Origin: Trichomonas tenax
Taxonomy: Eukaryota > Parabasalia > Trichomonadida > Trichomonadidae
Assembly: GCA_023091735.1 (NCBI GenBank)
Contig: JALKBU010000063.1
Coordinates: 1 to 64,000 of the forward strand
Length of the DNA stretch: 64,000 nt
Direction of reading: 5' to 3'
Translations under genes and position numbers: made by a program
The notes under the pieces: model-generated
Told to the model about the DNA's origin: nothing
Seen by the model: the letters and a program-made list of their open reading frames with translations, nothing else
Databases searched by the model: none
Shown: in pieces, positions 1 through 9,448 of the stretch
Layout of the letters: every line of letters begins with the position of its first letter
Numbering within the stretch: the first letter of the stretch is position 1

Positions 1-2008
1 CAGCTATAGATAGAGGTGAGCTGAATGTAAATAAAGAACAAATAAAATAAATTGATTTCATATAATAATGATGAAAAAATGAGATAGATTGATGTAATAT
101 AATAATGATGAAAAAATGAGATAGATTGATTTTGTATAATAGTGATGAAAAAATGAGATAGATTGATTTTGTATAATAATGATGAAAAAATGAGATAGAT
201 TGATTTCATATAATAATGATGAAAAAATGAGACAGATTGATTTCATATAATAATGATGAAAAAATGAGATAGATTGATTTCATATAATAATGATGAAAAA
301 ATGAGACAGATTGAGTCCATATAATAATGATGAAAAAATGAGATAGATTGATGTGATATAATAATGATGAAAATATAAGATAGATTGATTCCGAAAAATA
401 ATGATGAAAATATGAGATAGATTGATGTAATATCATAATGATGAAAAAATGAGATAGATTGATTCCATATAATAATGATGAAAAAATGAGACAGATTGAT
501 TCCGAATAATAATGATGAAAATATGAGATAGATTGATGTAATATCATAATGATGAAAAAATGATATAGATTGATTTTATATCATAATGATTAAAAAATGA
601 AATAAATTGATTTTGTATAATAATGATGAAAATTTAAAAATGATGGAAAACTTTCATGTTGACATCGGCACCTTTTTCTATGAGGAATTGAACGATCTCG
701 AGAGATTTATTTTCAACAGCTATAGATAGAGGTGAGCTGAATGTAAATAAAGAACAAATAAAATAGATTGATTTCATATAATAATGATGAAAAAATGAGA
801 TGGATTAATCCATTATCATTAATGATGAAAATATGAGATAGATTAATGTGATATAATAATGATGAAAAAATGAGATAGATTGATGTAATATAATAATGAT
901 GAAAAAATGAAATAAATTGATTTTGTATAATAGTGATGAAAAAATGAGATAGATTGATGTAATATAATAATGATGAAAAAATGAGATAGATTGATTTCAT
1001 ATATTAATGATGAAAAAATGAGATAGATTGATGTAATATAATAATGATGAAAAAATGAGATAGATTGATTTTGTATAATAGTGATGAAAAAATGAGATAG
1101 ATTGATTTCATATAATAATGATGAAAAAATGAGATAGATTGATTTCATATATTAATGATGAAAAAATGAGATAGATTGATTTCATATAATAATGATGAAA
1201 AAATAAGATAGAATGATTTTATATAATAATGATGAAAAAATGAGATAGATTGATATAATATCATAATGATGAAAAAATCAAAATAATAGAAAACTTTCAT
1301 GTTGACATCTGCACCATTTCCAAAAAGCATTTTAATGATTTTCATATTCTTCTCATTTATTGATTTTGTAATTATATTATTGTTATTATCTTTGTTGTAA
1401 ACGTCCCAAAACTTCTCACTGTTGCCAAATTTTATGATTTCTATATCTTCTTCTGCTACTGCAGCTGCCAAAATATTCCAGATTTTTTCAAAATTCTCGG
1501 GAGATTTTTTCAGCTTTTTCAGCGATTCAATGTTATGATTTGATCTTAAATCTGAATTTTTGGTTTCCTGAGGAAGATGAGAATCTGTGATAATTAATTC
1601 AGTGTTCTTTGTTCTCAATTCCCTATTTGCTGATTCATTCTTTTCCTCTTGATATTGTTTTGAAGATGAAATTAAAGAATTAATGAAATTTCCAATGGGC
1701 TGGAGGCATTTTATTTTGAGATATTCATTCACAGCGTTCAAAAATTTAAGAACATTGCCATGCTGAGATTTATCATCTCCGAAGTCAACATTGAGACGGT
1801 AAAATATAGCAAGCCTATCAAATGTACGATAGTATTCTTTGCTCTTCTTCAAAATGTAAATGGAATCATCGATACTCAATTCCGCATTCTTAAGAACTTT
1901 CAGAAGATCATCGAAATCATCGAAGACCTCGAATAAAGTGTCATTAGCAACCATCTGATGGAGGTTCTTTGCTGTCTCTTTAGGATCAATACTTCCAGGA
2001 AAGCTCAT
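1..2008 (-). CDS. Ankyrin-repeat protein, 5' part, interrupted by 37-bp satellite arrays (partial)
   Basis: The start codon is at 2008, after an AT-rich leader containing TCAAATTTTT. The first 240 or so residues are a charged helical region, followed by an ankyrin unit ending in NGADVNMK near 1300. This layout is typical of the large trichomonad ankyrin family with a DUF3447-like N-terminus. Directly after VNMK the DNA becomes a 37-bp satellite. A second ankyrin unit (SPLSIAVENKSLEIV, then EKGADVNMK) is readable at about 650-715, followed by another array. A third unit begins at the left edge. The frame from 2008 stays open to 1145 and then stops inside the array. So either the gene is broken, or only the first 240 or so residues plus satellite-encoded sequence are translated. 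No trichomonad splice signal (GTATGT) was found at the junctions. Ankyrin proteins are scaffolds; no partner can be inferred. Confidence 0.6.
50..640. repeat. 37-bp tandem satellite, array B (about 16 units)
   Basis: Tandem units carry the core AATAATGATGAAAAAATGAG followed by AYAGATTGAT. Spacing between successive GATGAAAAAA cores is 37 bp, for example 181 to 218. Units differ mainly in the junction segment, which reads TTTCATAT, TTTTGTAT or GTAATAT. Since 37 is not a multiple of 3, the translated period on the minus strand is 37 residues over 111 bp, cycling through all three frames (HFFII, SISFFHHYY, IYLIFSSLLY). There are no unique spacers between units. Confidence 0.95.
768..1283. repeat. 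37-bp tandem satellite, array A (about 14 units)
   Basis: Same unit as the array at 50-640. It lies between the first ankyrin unit (VNMK near 1300) and the second (about 650-715). Both arrays start after the same ankyrin position, AACATGAAAGTTTTC on the minus strand, and end before the same sequence, ending TTTACATTCAGCTCACCTCT. Array and ankyrin unit were therefore probably duplicated together. Confidence 0.95.
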
Positions 2009-3439
2009 TAAAAAAATTTAAAAATTTGACAACTTCGCCGGAAAAGTGCCACTGTTTGCAACAACATATTCTCAAACAGAAAACTCGTTATTTTCATCCT
2101 TTTGAATTATATAACATAGATAATGAATATAAATGTGGGATTAAATTTTTGGTTTGTCGGCCAAAAACTTCATGGAGAGAGACACTGCTTTGCATACTCT
2201 TCTGCAAAGCTCGATATATCTATACATCAGTACTGCCTCCATATGATCGAATATACTATAGCTCTAAAACATTTGTCACGATTTAGAAATTTTAAAATTA
2301 AAATCAAACTCATCAGAACATAGCACCACACCAAATGAAGAGGTACACCAGCAATACGCTATGATTGCTGCCTTCGAAAAGGGGCAAAAAAACGCGATAT
2401 TCAGAACTTCAAAATTTAGAAATAACTTGAAGATGCTGCTTTATCCTTCAGATTGCACCCTCCACGCATATTACAATTAACCTAAGCTTTGTAGATTACA
2501 ATTTTAATCTTTTGAGATATGATTTGGAAATGAAAAATAATTTTTACGACACTTGCTTTTGATAGCACTCATATATCCTGCAAGATACCCTCGTTAATAT
2601 TTTTTGATTGTATATGTATTTGGAGAGTAAATACAAGCTTTTTACGTTATGTTTGGGCAAAAAATGATACGACTTGTAAAGTTTATATATTCACTAATGT
2701 GAGAATTTGAAAAATCGAGATTTACAATAATGAATTATTGATAAAGTGAGACAATAAATGATGATATATTCGAATATAACTCCTGTATCATGATCTTTAA
2801 AAGTGAAGAAGGTGTATTTATGATCAGATTAAATAAAATTGTGATGATTTGAGCTTGAAAATCAAAACCAGATATCATGATGGATGATGGATGTGAAATA
2901 GCTAAAGATGTAATTCTCTAATTCATTCGCATTGTTTGTCAAGTTACAGTAAAAATTTTCGATTATATATCAATCTTTTGTATTGAGGGAACTTGATCGC
3001 AATTTGTGCAATAATAGAAGAAGTGTCTTCAAAACCAGATCAAACGAAGCTGCAGTTTGAATGCAATTTTGCACACATTGCTATACATTAACATGTTTAG
3101 GGTAGATTTCAGTTTTTCACATGAAATAGTCTAAAATAAAAAAACAAAGGCAATTGGCAGATCTTTCGCCTTTGAACTTTTGTGCAAAAATGATGAACAT
3201 CTTCATTATTTCGAAAAGTTTGTTATGATCTTAAAAATGTGATCTCAATGAAACTCCTTCTTTCTCTTGAACATCAAATACCAAAAAGAATGTTTCGAAA
3301 AGCTTTTTACGGAGATTGAATTTGAATTAATCTATTTTGTTGGTTTTGAATGCAGTATGAATTTGGCAATGATTCTTCAAACTCATGTTATTAATAAATG
3401 AAGCATGAATTTAAGCTAAAAAAACTAATTTTTTTAGTC
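2009..3439. other. Intergenic stretch with one dispersed-repeat copy
   Basis: Apart from the dispersed repeat at about 2146-2640, I see no supported gene. A plus-strand frame at 2026-2286 overlaps the repeat and is treated as repeat-derived. The remainder, about 2640-3439, is AT-rich sequence without a recognisable signal. Confidence 0.5.
2146..2640 (+). repeat. Dispersed repeat, copy 1 (about 490 bp)
   Basis: This segment aligns colinearly by eye with 52716-53205 in the same orientation. Shared blocks include GAGAGAGACACTGCTTTGCA, TCAGTACTGCCTCCATATGA and TAAGCTTTGTAGATTACAAT. By eye about four bases in five agree. Parts of one plus-strand frame are conserved in both copies (for example FVDYNFN, RYDLEM and SVLPPYDRI) although stops interrupt it. 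That suggests a decayed gene or transposon fragment. I do not recognise the family. Confidence 0.8.
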
Positions 3440-4830
3440 TCAGAAGTTAGACTGGTAGTCACCAGAGATAAGAACTTCACCTTTTGGTCTGCAGAGCTTT
3501 CCCTTCTTGTAAAGTCTGAGGATCGCAAGACCAACAATAATGAGAACAAGGAGGAATATCACTACGAACGACTTCAAGTTGGATCATTTAAGGAACTGAT
3601 GGCCCCAACCCATGACGCTTCATTGAAGGTAAATGAGGGATGAAAGATTGACTGATTCGAGGTTTGTGTGAGCAAATGCATAAGGATTGATTTGCTTAAG
3701 CTTTGGAAGCTCGATTGTCTTCATAGCTGTATTATAAGCAAAAGCAGAGTCACCAACAAGCTCAAAATTTGGTGTTTGGACGTCTGAAAGGATATCGCAG
3801 AACATGAATGTCATGTTCTTGATTGTGTCGATCTTTGGAGCAACGAACTTCTTCAGGTGACGGCATTCAAAGAAATAGTTTGCATGCTTAAACTCAACAT
3901 ACATCTGGTTAACGAGTTCAGGAAGCTCGATCTCAGTCAAGTTGCACTTAACGAAGCAGAATGGATAAATTGTTTTAACCTTTGGAAGAGAAATTGTTGT
4001 CAAAGCAACACAGTTTGTGAATGCGTACTCAAAAATTGTTGTAGCAGTTGGGAAACTGGCGCTAAGCATATGAGAGCAATAAGCAAATGACTCTCTTGGG
4101 ATTGTCTCGATAAGATTCATTGTAACATCTTTGAGTCCATGGCAATCCTTGAATGATGCTTCCTGGATCTTGGAAAGCTTGGGGAAGTCAATGTTGGATA
4201 TGAATGTGCAATAGCCGAAAGATCATGCTAAACAACTAAAACTTCTGGAGCATCGACTTCAATTAACGATTAACACTCGTAGAATGATGAATCACGGATC
4301 TCTTTGATAAGTGGAGCAGAGAACTTCTGGAGGTTGATGCAGGACATGAAATAGCCGCCACAACCTGTTGAATCAATGTTTTGATTAATAAGTTTTGGTA
4401 ATTCAATGTTAATCAAGCCAGCGAACTGGAAGGCGTATGGATACAAAGTATCAACGTTTGGAAGTGTGAATTTTGTAAGTTTTTCGCAATCATAAAATGC
4501 ACGATCAAAAATTGTTGTGCAGGCATCGAAAACAATCTCGTTCAAGGCTTGGCAGTTCTCAAAAGCCGATTTTTCGATGGATGTGACACCATCCATTGTA
4601 ATTATTTCGATCTTTGGATGATTCTTAAATTTATTTTCAGGAATCTGATCGTTGAAGCTTGTTTGTGGAATTTCCAATGTCTTGAGAGCTGTGTAGTTCT
4701 CTGGAAGGAACTGTTCCATGTCGAATTGACCATCAATGAATTTTAATGTCTGAACATCAGCTTCTTTGATTTCGTAGTTTTATTGCTTGTAATGTAATAA
4801 ATCAATGCTATTTTTGCTTTTTGATAAGTT
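3440..4830 (-). pseudogene. BspA-like leucine-rich-repeat surface protein, decayed
   Basis: Two long frames (4719-4270 and 4120-3620) contain TpLRR/BspA repeats such as SIEKSAFENCQALNEIVF and IFEYAFTNCVALTTISLPKV. These proteins are usually surface adhesins on a C-terminal anchor. The anchor is here too, at about 3560-3440: a hydrophobic segment (FVVIFLLVLIIVGLAIL) followed by a short basic tail ending SGDYQSNF and a TGA stop. The copy is broken repeatedly. There is no ATG in frame at the 5' end and a TAA precedes NYEIKEADV. TAA and TAG interrupt the middle near 4262 and 4215, a frame change lies near 4200, and two TGA codons fall between the last repeat and the anchor. All three stop codons occur, so a variant genetic code does not explain it. 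The gene family is active elsewhere in trichomonads; this copy looks dead. Confidence 0.8.
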
Positions 4831-4864
4831 CAGAATTTTAAGTTCATTTGTTTGTGTTTGTCAT

Positions 4865-4917
4865 GTGGCCGGAGGCAAAGCTTCCTGCCACGATTTTTTT
4901 TTTTTTTTTTTTTTTTT
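4865..4917 (+). other. GC-rich hairpin followed by a 24-T run
   Basis: A GC-rich hairpin (GTGGC at 4865 pairing with GCCAC at 4887-4891, with AGG/CCT inside) stands out in AT-rich DNA and is followed by T24 at 4894-4917. It resembles a structured transcript end or an insertion tail. A transcript has not been shown. The rest of 4831-5143 holds nothing else I recognise. Confidence 0.35.
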
Positions 4918-5143
4918 ATTCCCCAATGGGGAAAAAACTTAAATAACGTATAAAAAGTGACCCGCAAATCAGATGGTTGTCCAAAGTAGTATAATTATAA
5001 AGTATCTAAGTAGTATTTCTTTATTTTGACATTGATAAATGATGGAAATCAAATTATTAGCAGAATTCCAAGATTTATATGACTTAAGCAACTTATCCAT
5101 TATTTTACATGACAAATTGGCAATTTTGTTCTCACTTTTAACA

Positions 5144-5458
5144 ATGACTTCCAAGGATGTTCTGAAGCAGCAAAAGCTAGACGTTACAACAGATTTAATC
5201 AAGAGAGTTGGTTCCATTAAGACAGAGCACAAACAGCTCAATCCTGACATCGATACTCCTTACCACCAATATATGGAATTTAATGCGAAGATTGCCGAAA
5301 TGTTTACCCCAGACGATATCACACGCATTGTTGACCACTTCAATTTCAAGATCAAAAGGACAAATAACAACACAATTCCTTTGGTTATTATCGCAAACTT
5401 GGCATTTAATCAGTTAAAGTCCAACATTGAGAACTTCGAAAATTCCCGCAACCAGTAA
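5144..5458 (+). CDS. Small protein of unknown function
   Basis: I do not recognise this 104-residue protein. The reading frame is open from an ATG at 5039, which would give 139 residues. I prefer the ATG at 5144 because a strong initiator-like TCACTTTT lies at 5132, 12 nt upstream, the usual trichomonad spacing. No such element precedes 5039. The sequence is mostly helical and polar, with no signal peptide or membrane segment. It stands between the decayed BspA gene and eL21 and is not obviously linked to either. If 5039 is correct the protein gains a hydrophobic helical stretch (LSIILHDKLAILFSLL). Confidence 0.55.
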   Translation: MTSKDVLKQQKLDVTTDLIKRVGSIKTEHKQLNPDIDTPYHQYMEFNAKIAEMFTPDDITRIVDHFNFKIKRTNNNTIPLVIIANLAFNQLKSNIENFENSRNQ

Positions 5459-5891
5459 TTTCAATATTAAAACAGTTTAATGAAAAATCAAAATTATTTG
5501 TACTCACAAGATGTTTTTAAGTCGTAATAATTAACGAATAAAGTCAAAAATTCTTTTAAATATGCCTTACCTAATACAATATTCATACATTCTTTTTATA
5601 CAACTTTATTATTAAATTTGATTAGTATACGAATAGATAAATGCCTCTGCGAACACCATGTCCTTCTAAAATGATGTATTTAGAAGGATATTCACTATAT
5701 TCCAATATTCTTCAAAAAATTTTGAATTTTCTAAATCGAGTCACTAGAGGAAATGGAGAGATTTGAAGTTTAGGTAGTGTTGTTTGATTGGTTCTTTGCA
5801 AAATGAATGGAGAAGAAAGAAATGCCATGTAAAATTTTGTCAGATGTAAAGTGTTAGAAAGTCAAAATTTTAATTGAGAGGAATACGATAA
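5459..5891. other. Intergenic stretch upstream of eL21
   Basis: AT-rich sequence with no frame or RNA gene I can support. The eL21 promoter element follows at 5892. Confidence 0.5.
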
Positions 5892-5915
5892 TTCCGGTTT
5901 GGTCGATCCTTTCCT
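5892..5915 (+). promoter_or_regulatory. Ribosomal-protein core promoter element abutting the eL21 start
   Basis: The 24 bases immediately before the eL21 ATG match the 24 bases at 16068-16091 upstream of uS9, with consensus TTYCGGTTTGRTYGRTCCTTYCYT. No other gene start in the window shows it. The pyrimidine-rich end probably contains the transcription start, which would make the leader only a few bases long. Confidence 0.6.
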
Positions 5916-6395
5916 ATGGGTCACTCTGAAGGCCTTCGCCACGCTACACGCTATCTTTTTGCCCGTAAGTTCCGCAAGCACGGAGCTCCAGCACCATCCA
6001 TCACACTCCGCACATTCAGAATAGGTGATATTGTTGAAATTAAGGTTAATGGTGCTCTTCACTCCGGCATGCCACACCGCATCTACCACGGTGCTACAGG
6101 CATCGTCTGGAACGTTTCCCCACACGCTGTCGGCATCCTCGTAAAGCGCCGCGTCAACAACCACATCGCACCAAAGCGCATCTACGTCCGCACAGAGCAC
6201 GTCTTCCCATCCAAGTCCAAGAACGACTTCATCGCTCGCTGCCAGGCTAACCTCAAGGCCCACGTCGAGGCTAAGAAGGCTGGCACAAAGATTGCTCTTC
6301 CAAAGCGCCTTCCAGCTCAGCCACGTGAGGCTCATGTTGTCAAGCCAGAGCTCATCCAGACAATCACAAACGCTCCATTCCGCGAGAACTGGTAA
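5916..6395 (+). CDS. RPL21: Large-subunit ribosomal protein eL21
   Basis: This 159-residue protein has the full length of eukaryotic L21e, a component of the 60S subunit. The N-terminus (MGHSEGLRHATRYLFARKFR) followed by GDIVEIKVNGALHSGMPHRIYHG and then the GIVWNVSPHAVGI segment are family hallmarks, along with many Lys and Arg residues. Codon use is strongly biased to C- or G-ending codons (CGC, AAG, CTC, GTC), unlike most neighbours, as expected for very high expression. The stop runs straight into TAAATG. It has no operon partner. An antisense frame across it exists only because of this codon bias. Confidence 0.97.
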   Translation: MGHSEGLRHATRYLFARKFRKHGAPAPSITLRTFRIGDIVEIKVNGALHSGMPHRIYHGATGIVWNVSPHAVGILVKRRVNNHIAPKRIYVRTEHVFPSKSKNDFIARCQANLKAHVEAKKAGTKIALPKRLPAQPREAHVVKPELIQTITNAPFRENW

Positions 6396-6753
6396 ATGAA
6401 ATATGATTTTTTTTATTTTCAAAAATCGACCATTTTTCTTCCTACCAAATCGAACTAAATACATTTCCTCATACAATAATATTTATACACTTGTAACAAC
6501 AAAATTCATCAATTTAATATTTAACAACTCTTTTTCCATCCTTTATAATTTAATCGAATTATTCTGTATCTATAATTTTTCCATAGTTTAGCCATGTAAA
6601 ATGTTGAAATTTAGAATTTCGAATATATCAAAAGAATATACTCATTTCCAGCTAATGAGCAGCCCATGATTAAGCAGTTATTTGAAAAATGTGATTGATT
6701 TTCCTGATAAACAAAAATCACTTTAATAATAAAATAAATCTATTAAATATGTA
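6396..6753. other. Intergenic stretch between convergent eL21 and Tudor-SN
   Basis: Very AT-rich sequence holding the 3' ends of two convergent genes. I see no further feature. Confidence 0.5.
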
Positions 6754-9162
6754 TTAATATTTCTTACTGTAGAAACCGAGTTCTGCGGCCTTAGCTGTCT
6801 TTTCGGCCTCGAGGAGGTGCCTTATCAGCTCACCGTATATTGGATGGTCTGTGTCCGGAATATCTCTTCCTGGCTTCGCAGCACCATCTCTAATCATCAA
6901 ATATTGAACAGACATTGATTCAAGTGTTTCACCAACAGTTAACACAACTTCAGGAGATGAAGCAGTTTTGACAACATGCGCGTGCAATGGCTGCCTGTTG
7001 CCAATCATGTTATGAAGATACTTAATGACAAGATCCTGATTTGTATCGAAGAGTGATAAGAAAGCTAATTTCATTGTCATACCAATAGCTTGAATATTTG
7101 ATAAGTTATCTGTGATTCTTCTTAGTTCTTCAACAAGTGCCCTAACGCAGAAGCCGAAATCAATCAAATGTAATAAAACAGCATGCCCTTCTACACGCTT
7201 AACCATCGCTCTATATGCGAAGTTGTTTCTAACAAACAAAACTAGCAAACCTGGCTTTGGATTCATCATGAATTCCAGAGATTCGAATCTAATTGCGTTC
7301 ATTGAGCTCTGCTTTGTTTGCACAGCAACTGTTAATGGATCTATAACTTTGGTGATATAAACGCTAACTAAAGCCGGCGGCTGTGGTGGAATTGGGAATA
7401 ATCTCTTTGTTCTTGACCAATCTCCAACCTTTGCTTCAGCAGCCATCTTTTCGTATTGCTTGAGATGCGATTCCTTGAGAAGTTTAACATATCCATTCTT
7501 AAGGAGATCAACTCTAATATCAGGCATTTGTTCTCCAATGCCAAAGAATCCACTGATTGTGCCATTAGCAACATCAGAGCCGCCAATTGTGAAGGTTACT
7601 TCTCTGTTCAAATAATTAGTTCTCAAGTAATCAACAGCAACTTCTGTGATATATTCTTCAGGTGAGAAAGCTTCGATATCTTTTAGTGTGAACATAACTC
7701 TGTAGCTTGTTTCGAGGATATCAATGAGAAAGCTCATTGGGCTGTAAACAGCCATAATAACGCCACGTTTCTTTGTGTCAGCAGAGATTTTAACAAACTC
7801 CAAAAGCTGCATATCCGTTGGTACAGCGAATGTTATGGCACGTCTTTGCGGTGGCGGTGTCTTTGGTACAGCGGACTCTATCAATTTCATTCCCTTTGGA
7901 GATCTGATAACGCCTGAAGCGCAAATTGTTGCAAGGCCGTTTTTTACTAAATATTCTTGAATCATCGTTTCTGCGTTTCCTTGGGCTTTAACATAAACAG
8001 TGCCGTAATTAATACCTTGAAATGTATCATTTATTTCAACGCGAACGAGTTTTCCAACTTGTTCACGAAGATATTCGAACGCTTCATAGCCGCCTTGTTC
8101 TGAATCGACAGAAATGCCAAAGTTGGGTACTGCAATAGCATTTAATGTGACTACGTACTCATGTTGCATCTCTTTCAGACGAATTGATAATTTTGATGTT
8201 GTTATGATTTCAATAATTGTTCCTTCGAACTCTGATGGTATTGGTGGATCATGCAATGATGGATATGATTGCCATAAACCGAGTTTTCTTGAAATTGCGC
8301 GTTTTTCGAAGACTTCAAGATTATGTGAATCTGATCTTAAAAAGCTTGTTGCTTCATTTAACATTGCGTAGCCTTTCTGTAGTAAAATTGATGCAAGATC
8401 GTGGCCATGAACAGTGATAACGCCAACGAGCATTTTCTTTTTATTGATTTGTAAAACGCGAACTCTCAAATGCTCCGAAAGGAGTAAATCTGCAAGGAAT
8501 TTGTTGACCTGTAAACGTAAATCAGGCGGCATCGAAGGCATGAAAATTCCACAAACTTCAAGCTCAACGATTGCAGTATCTTCTGGTAAATATAATGTTG
8601 CGATGCAGTTGTTGTCGAAGTCTGTTAAAAACGCTGAAAATTCTGTCTCTTCCTGGTAAATCGTCTCAATAACAGGAGCACTGCACTCCAGCTTTTTAGA
8701 CGAAGACCAGATTCCGAGATTCTTGCTCTTCGCTAATTTTGCGAGCGGTCCAAGTCTCTCAGAATCGAAATCATTGATGTGTTTCGCACAGCCGTTTGCG
8801 ATAAGTCTCTCACAGACGTCTTTGCCATCGTTTATTGTGCGTACTTCTGTTGTTATGACTTCGACCTCTCCAATGAGAGGAACTTTGATCAATTCTGTAG
8901 AGCGTGAGATTTCGGGTGTTCTGATTAAAACGACTTTTGACTTTAAAATGCTTCGAAGAGCCTTCCATGCTTCGATGCCGAACGGTTCATCAATTCCAGA
9001 CGAAGTGAAAAATGAAAGATTCGGTGCTTGGCATCCAGCAATCTTAATAACTTTGTTTCCTTGCTCAAATCCGGTGTATTTGATGCATATTGTGTCACCA
9101 AAAAGAACAGCAATAACTGACACTCTTCTCCATTCATATATAGGAGTTTCTGAGTCAGTCAT
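6754..9162 (-). CDS. SND1: Tudor staphylococcal nuclease (Tudor-SN/p100-like)
   Basis: This 802-residue protein has the Tudor-SN order. Four SN-type OB folds occupy roughly residues 8-150, 180-310, 325-450 and 485-615. A Tudor domain follows at about 635-690 (VRNNFAYRAMVKRVEGHAV, then LIDFGFCVRA), then a short last SN segment ending LGFYSKKY. SN units show the usual endings such as AKSKNLGIWSS and AISRKLGLWQSYP. The family acts in RNA processing, stress-granule biology and small-RNA-related decay; nuclease activity varies between members and I did not verify catalytic residues. It is somewhat shorter than the roughly 900-residue animal proteins. It is divergent from the VPS33-like gene, and the 286 bp between them carry an array of TTTACATGTCA motifs. 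Confidence 0.93.
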   Translation of the reverse strand: MTDSETPIYEWRRVSVIAVLFGDTICIKYTGFEQGNKVIKIAGCQAPNLSFFTSSGIDEPFGIEAWKALRSILKSKVVLIRTPEISRSTELIKVPLIGEVEVITTEVRTINDGKDVCERLIANGCAKHINDFDSERLGPLAKLAKSKNLGIWSSSKKLECSAPVIETIYQEETEFSAFLTDFDNNCIATLYLPEDTAIVELEVCGIFMPSMPPDLRLQVNKFLADLLLSEHLRVRVLQINKKKMLVGVITVHGHDLASILLQKGYAMLNEATSFLRSDSHNLEVFEKRAISRKLGLWQSYPSLHDPPIPSEFEGTIIEIITTSKLSIRLKEMQHEYVVTLNAIAVPNFGISVDSEQGGYEAFEYLREQVGKLVRVEINDTFQGINYGTVYVKAQGNAETMIQEYLVKNGLATICASGVIRSPKGMKLIESAVPKTPPPQRRAITFAVPTDMQLLEFVKISADTKKRGVIMAVYSPMSFLIDILETSYRVMFTLKDIEAFSPEEYITEVAVDYLRTNYLNREVTFTIGGSDVANGTISGFFGIGEQMPDIRVDLLKNGYVKLLKESHLKQYEKMAAEAKVGDWSRTKRLFPIPPQPPALVSVYITKVIDPLTVAVQTKQSSMNAIRFESLEFMMNPKPGLLVLFVRNNFAYRAMVKRVEGHAVLLHLIDFGFCVRALVEELRRITDNLSNIQAIGMTMKLAFLSLFDTNQDLVIKYLHNMIGNRQPLHAHVVKTASSPEVVLTVGETLESMSVQYLMIRDGAAKPGRDIPDTDHPIYGELIRHLLEAEKTAKAAELGFYSKKY

Positions 9163-9221
9163 TTTTGAATTTAATTAATTTCACTGTCATTTTTAAGTCA
9201 ATTTGAAATGTCAAAAGACAT

Positions 9222-9421
9222 TTTACATGTCTTAAAACCAAAAATATTCTGATTTACATGTCAGTGCTTTAAAATTCAATAGATTACATGTCAATATTTT
9301 ACATGTCGGAATATTGTTTACGTGTCAATAATTGTCTTTCAATAATTTACATGTCATAAACTTTGTAGTCGAAAATGATATTACATGGCAGATTTAAAAA
9401 TTTCAGATGATTACATGGCAA
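9222..9421. promoter_or_regulatory. Bidirectional promoter with an array of TTTACATGTCA-type motifs
   Basis: Between the divergent Tudor-SN and VPS33-like starts, about eight copies of TTTACATGTC or close variants (TTACATGTCA, TTTACGTGTCAA, TTACATGGCA) occur near 9222, 9253, 9292, 9298, 9317, 9347, 9381 and 9411. Single copies, in either orientation, lie upstream of several other genes in the window, so this is probably a promoter element. I do not know its binding protein. Confidence 0.65.
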
Positions 9422-9448
9422 TTATTGCTGACACTTTTCAATTTTGAG

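Noticed and set aside
50..1283. Repeats as a CRISPR array
   Set aside because: The 37-bp units follow each other without unique spacers and the gene content is eukaryotic.
640..1300. Satellite arrays as spliced introns of the ankyrin gene
   Set aside because: One junction reads AAAGTTTTC and the other TTCAG/CTC; the usual trichomonad 5' GTATGT and the branch-linked ACTAACACACAG are missing. Kept only as something to test by RT-PCR.
2026..2286. Plus-strand open frame of 86 residues
   Set aside because: It mostly overlaps the dispersed repeat and is interrupted by stops in the other copy.
3440..4830. Alternative genetic code (stop reassignment)
   Set aside because: All three stop codons interrupt the BspA copy together with a frame change, while all intact genes end normally.
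5862..6476. Long antisense frame over eL21
   Set aside because: It is a by-product of the C/G-ending codon bias of eL21; the same occurs over uS9 (15908-16483).
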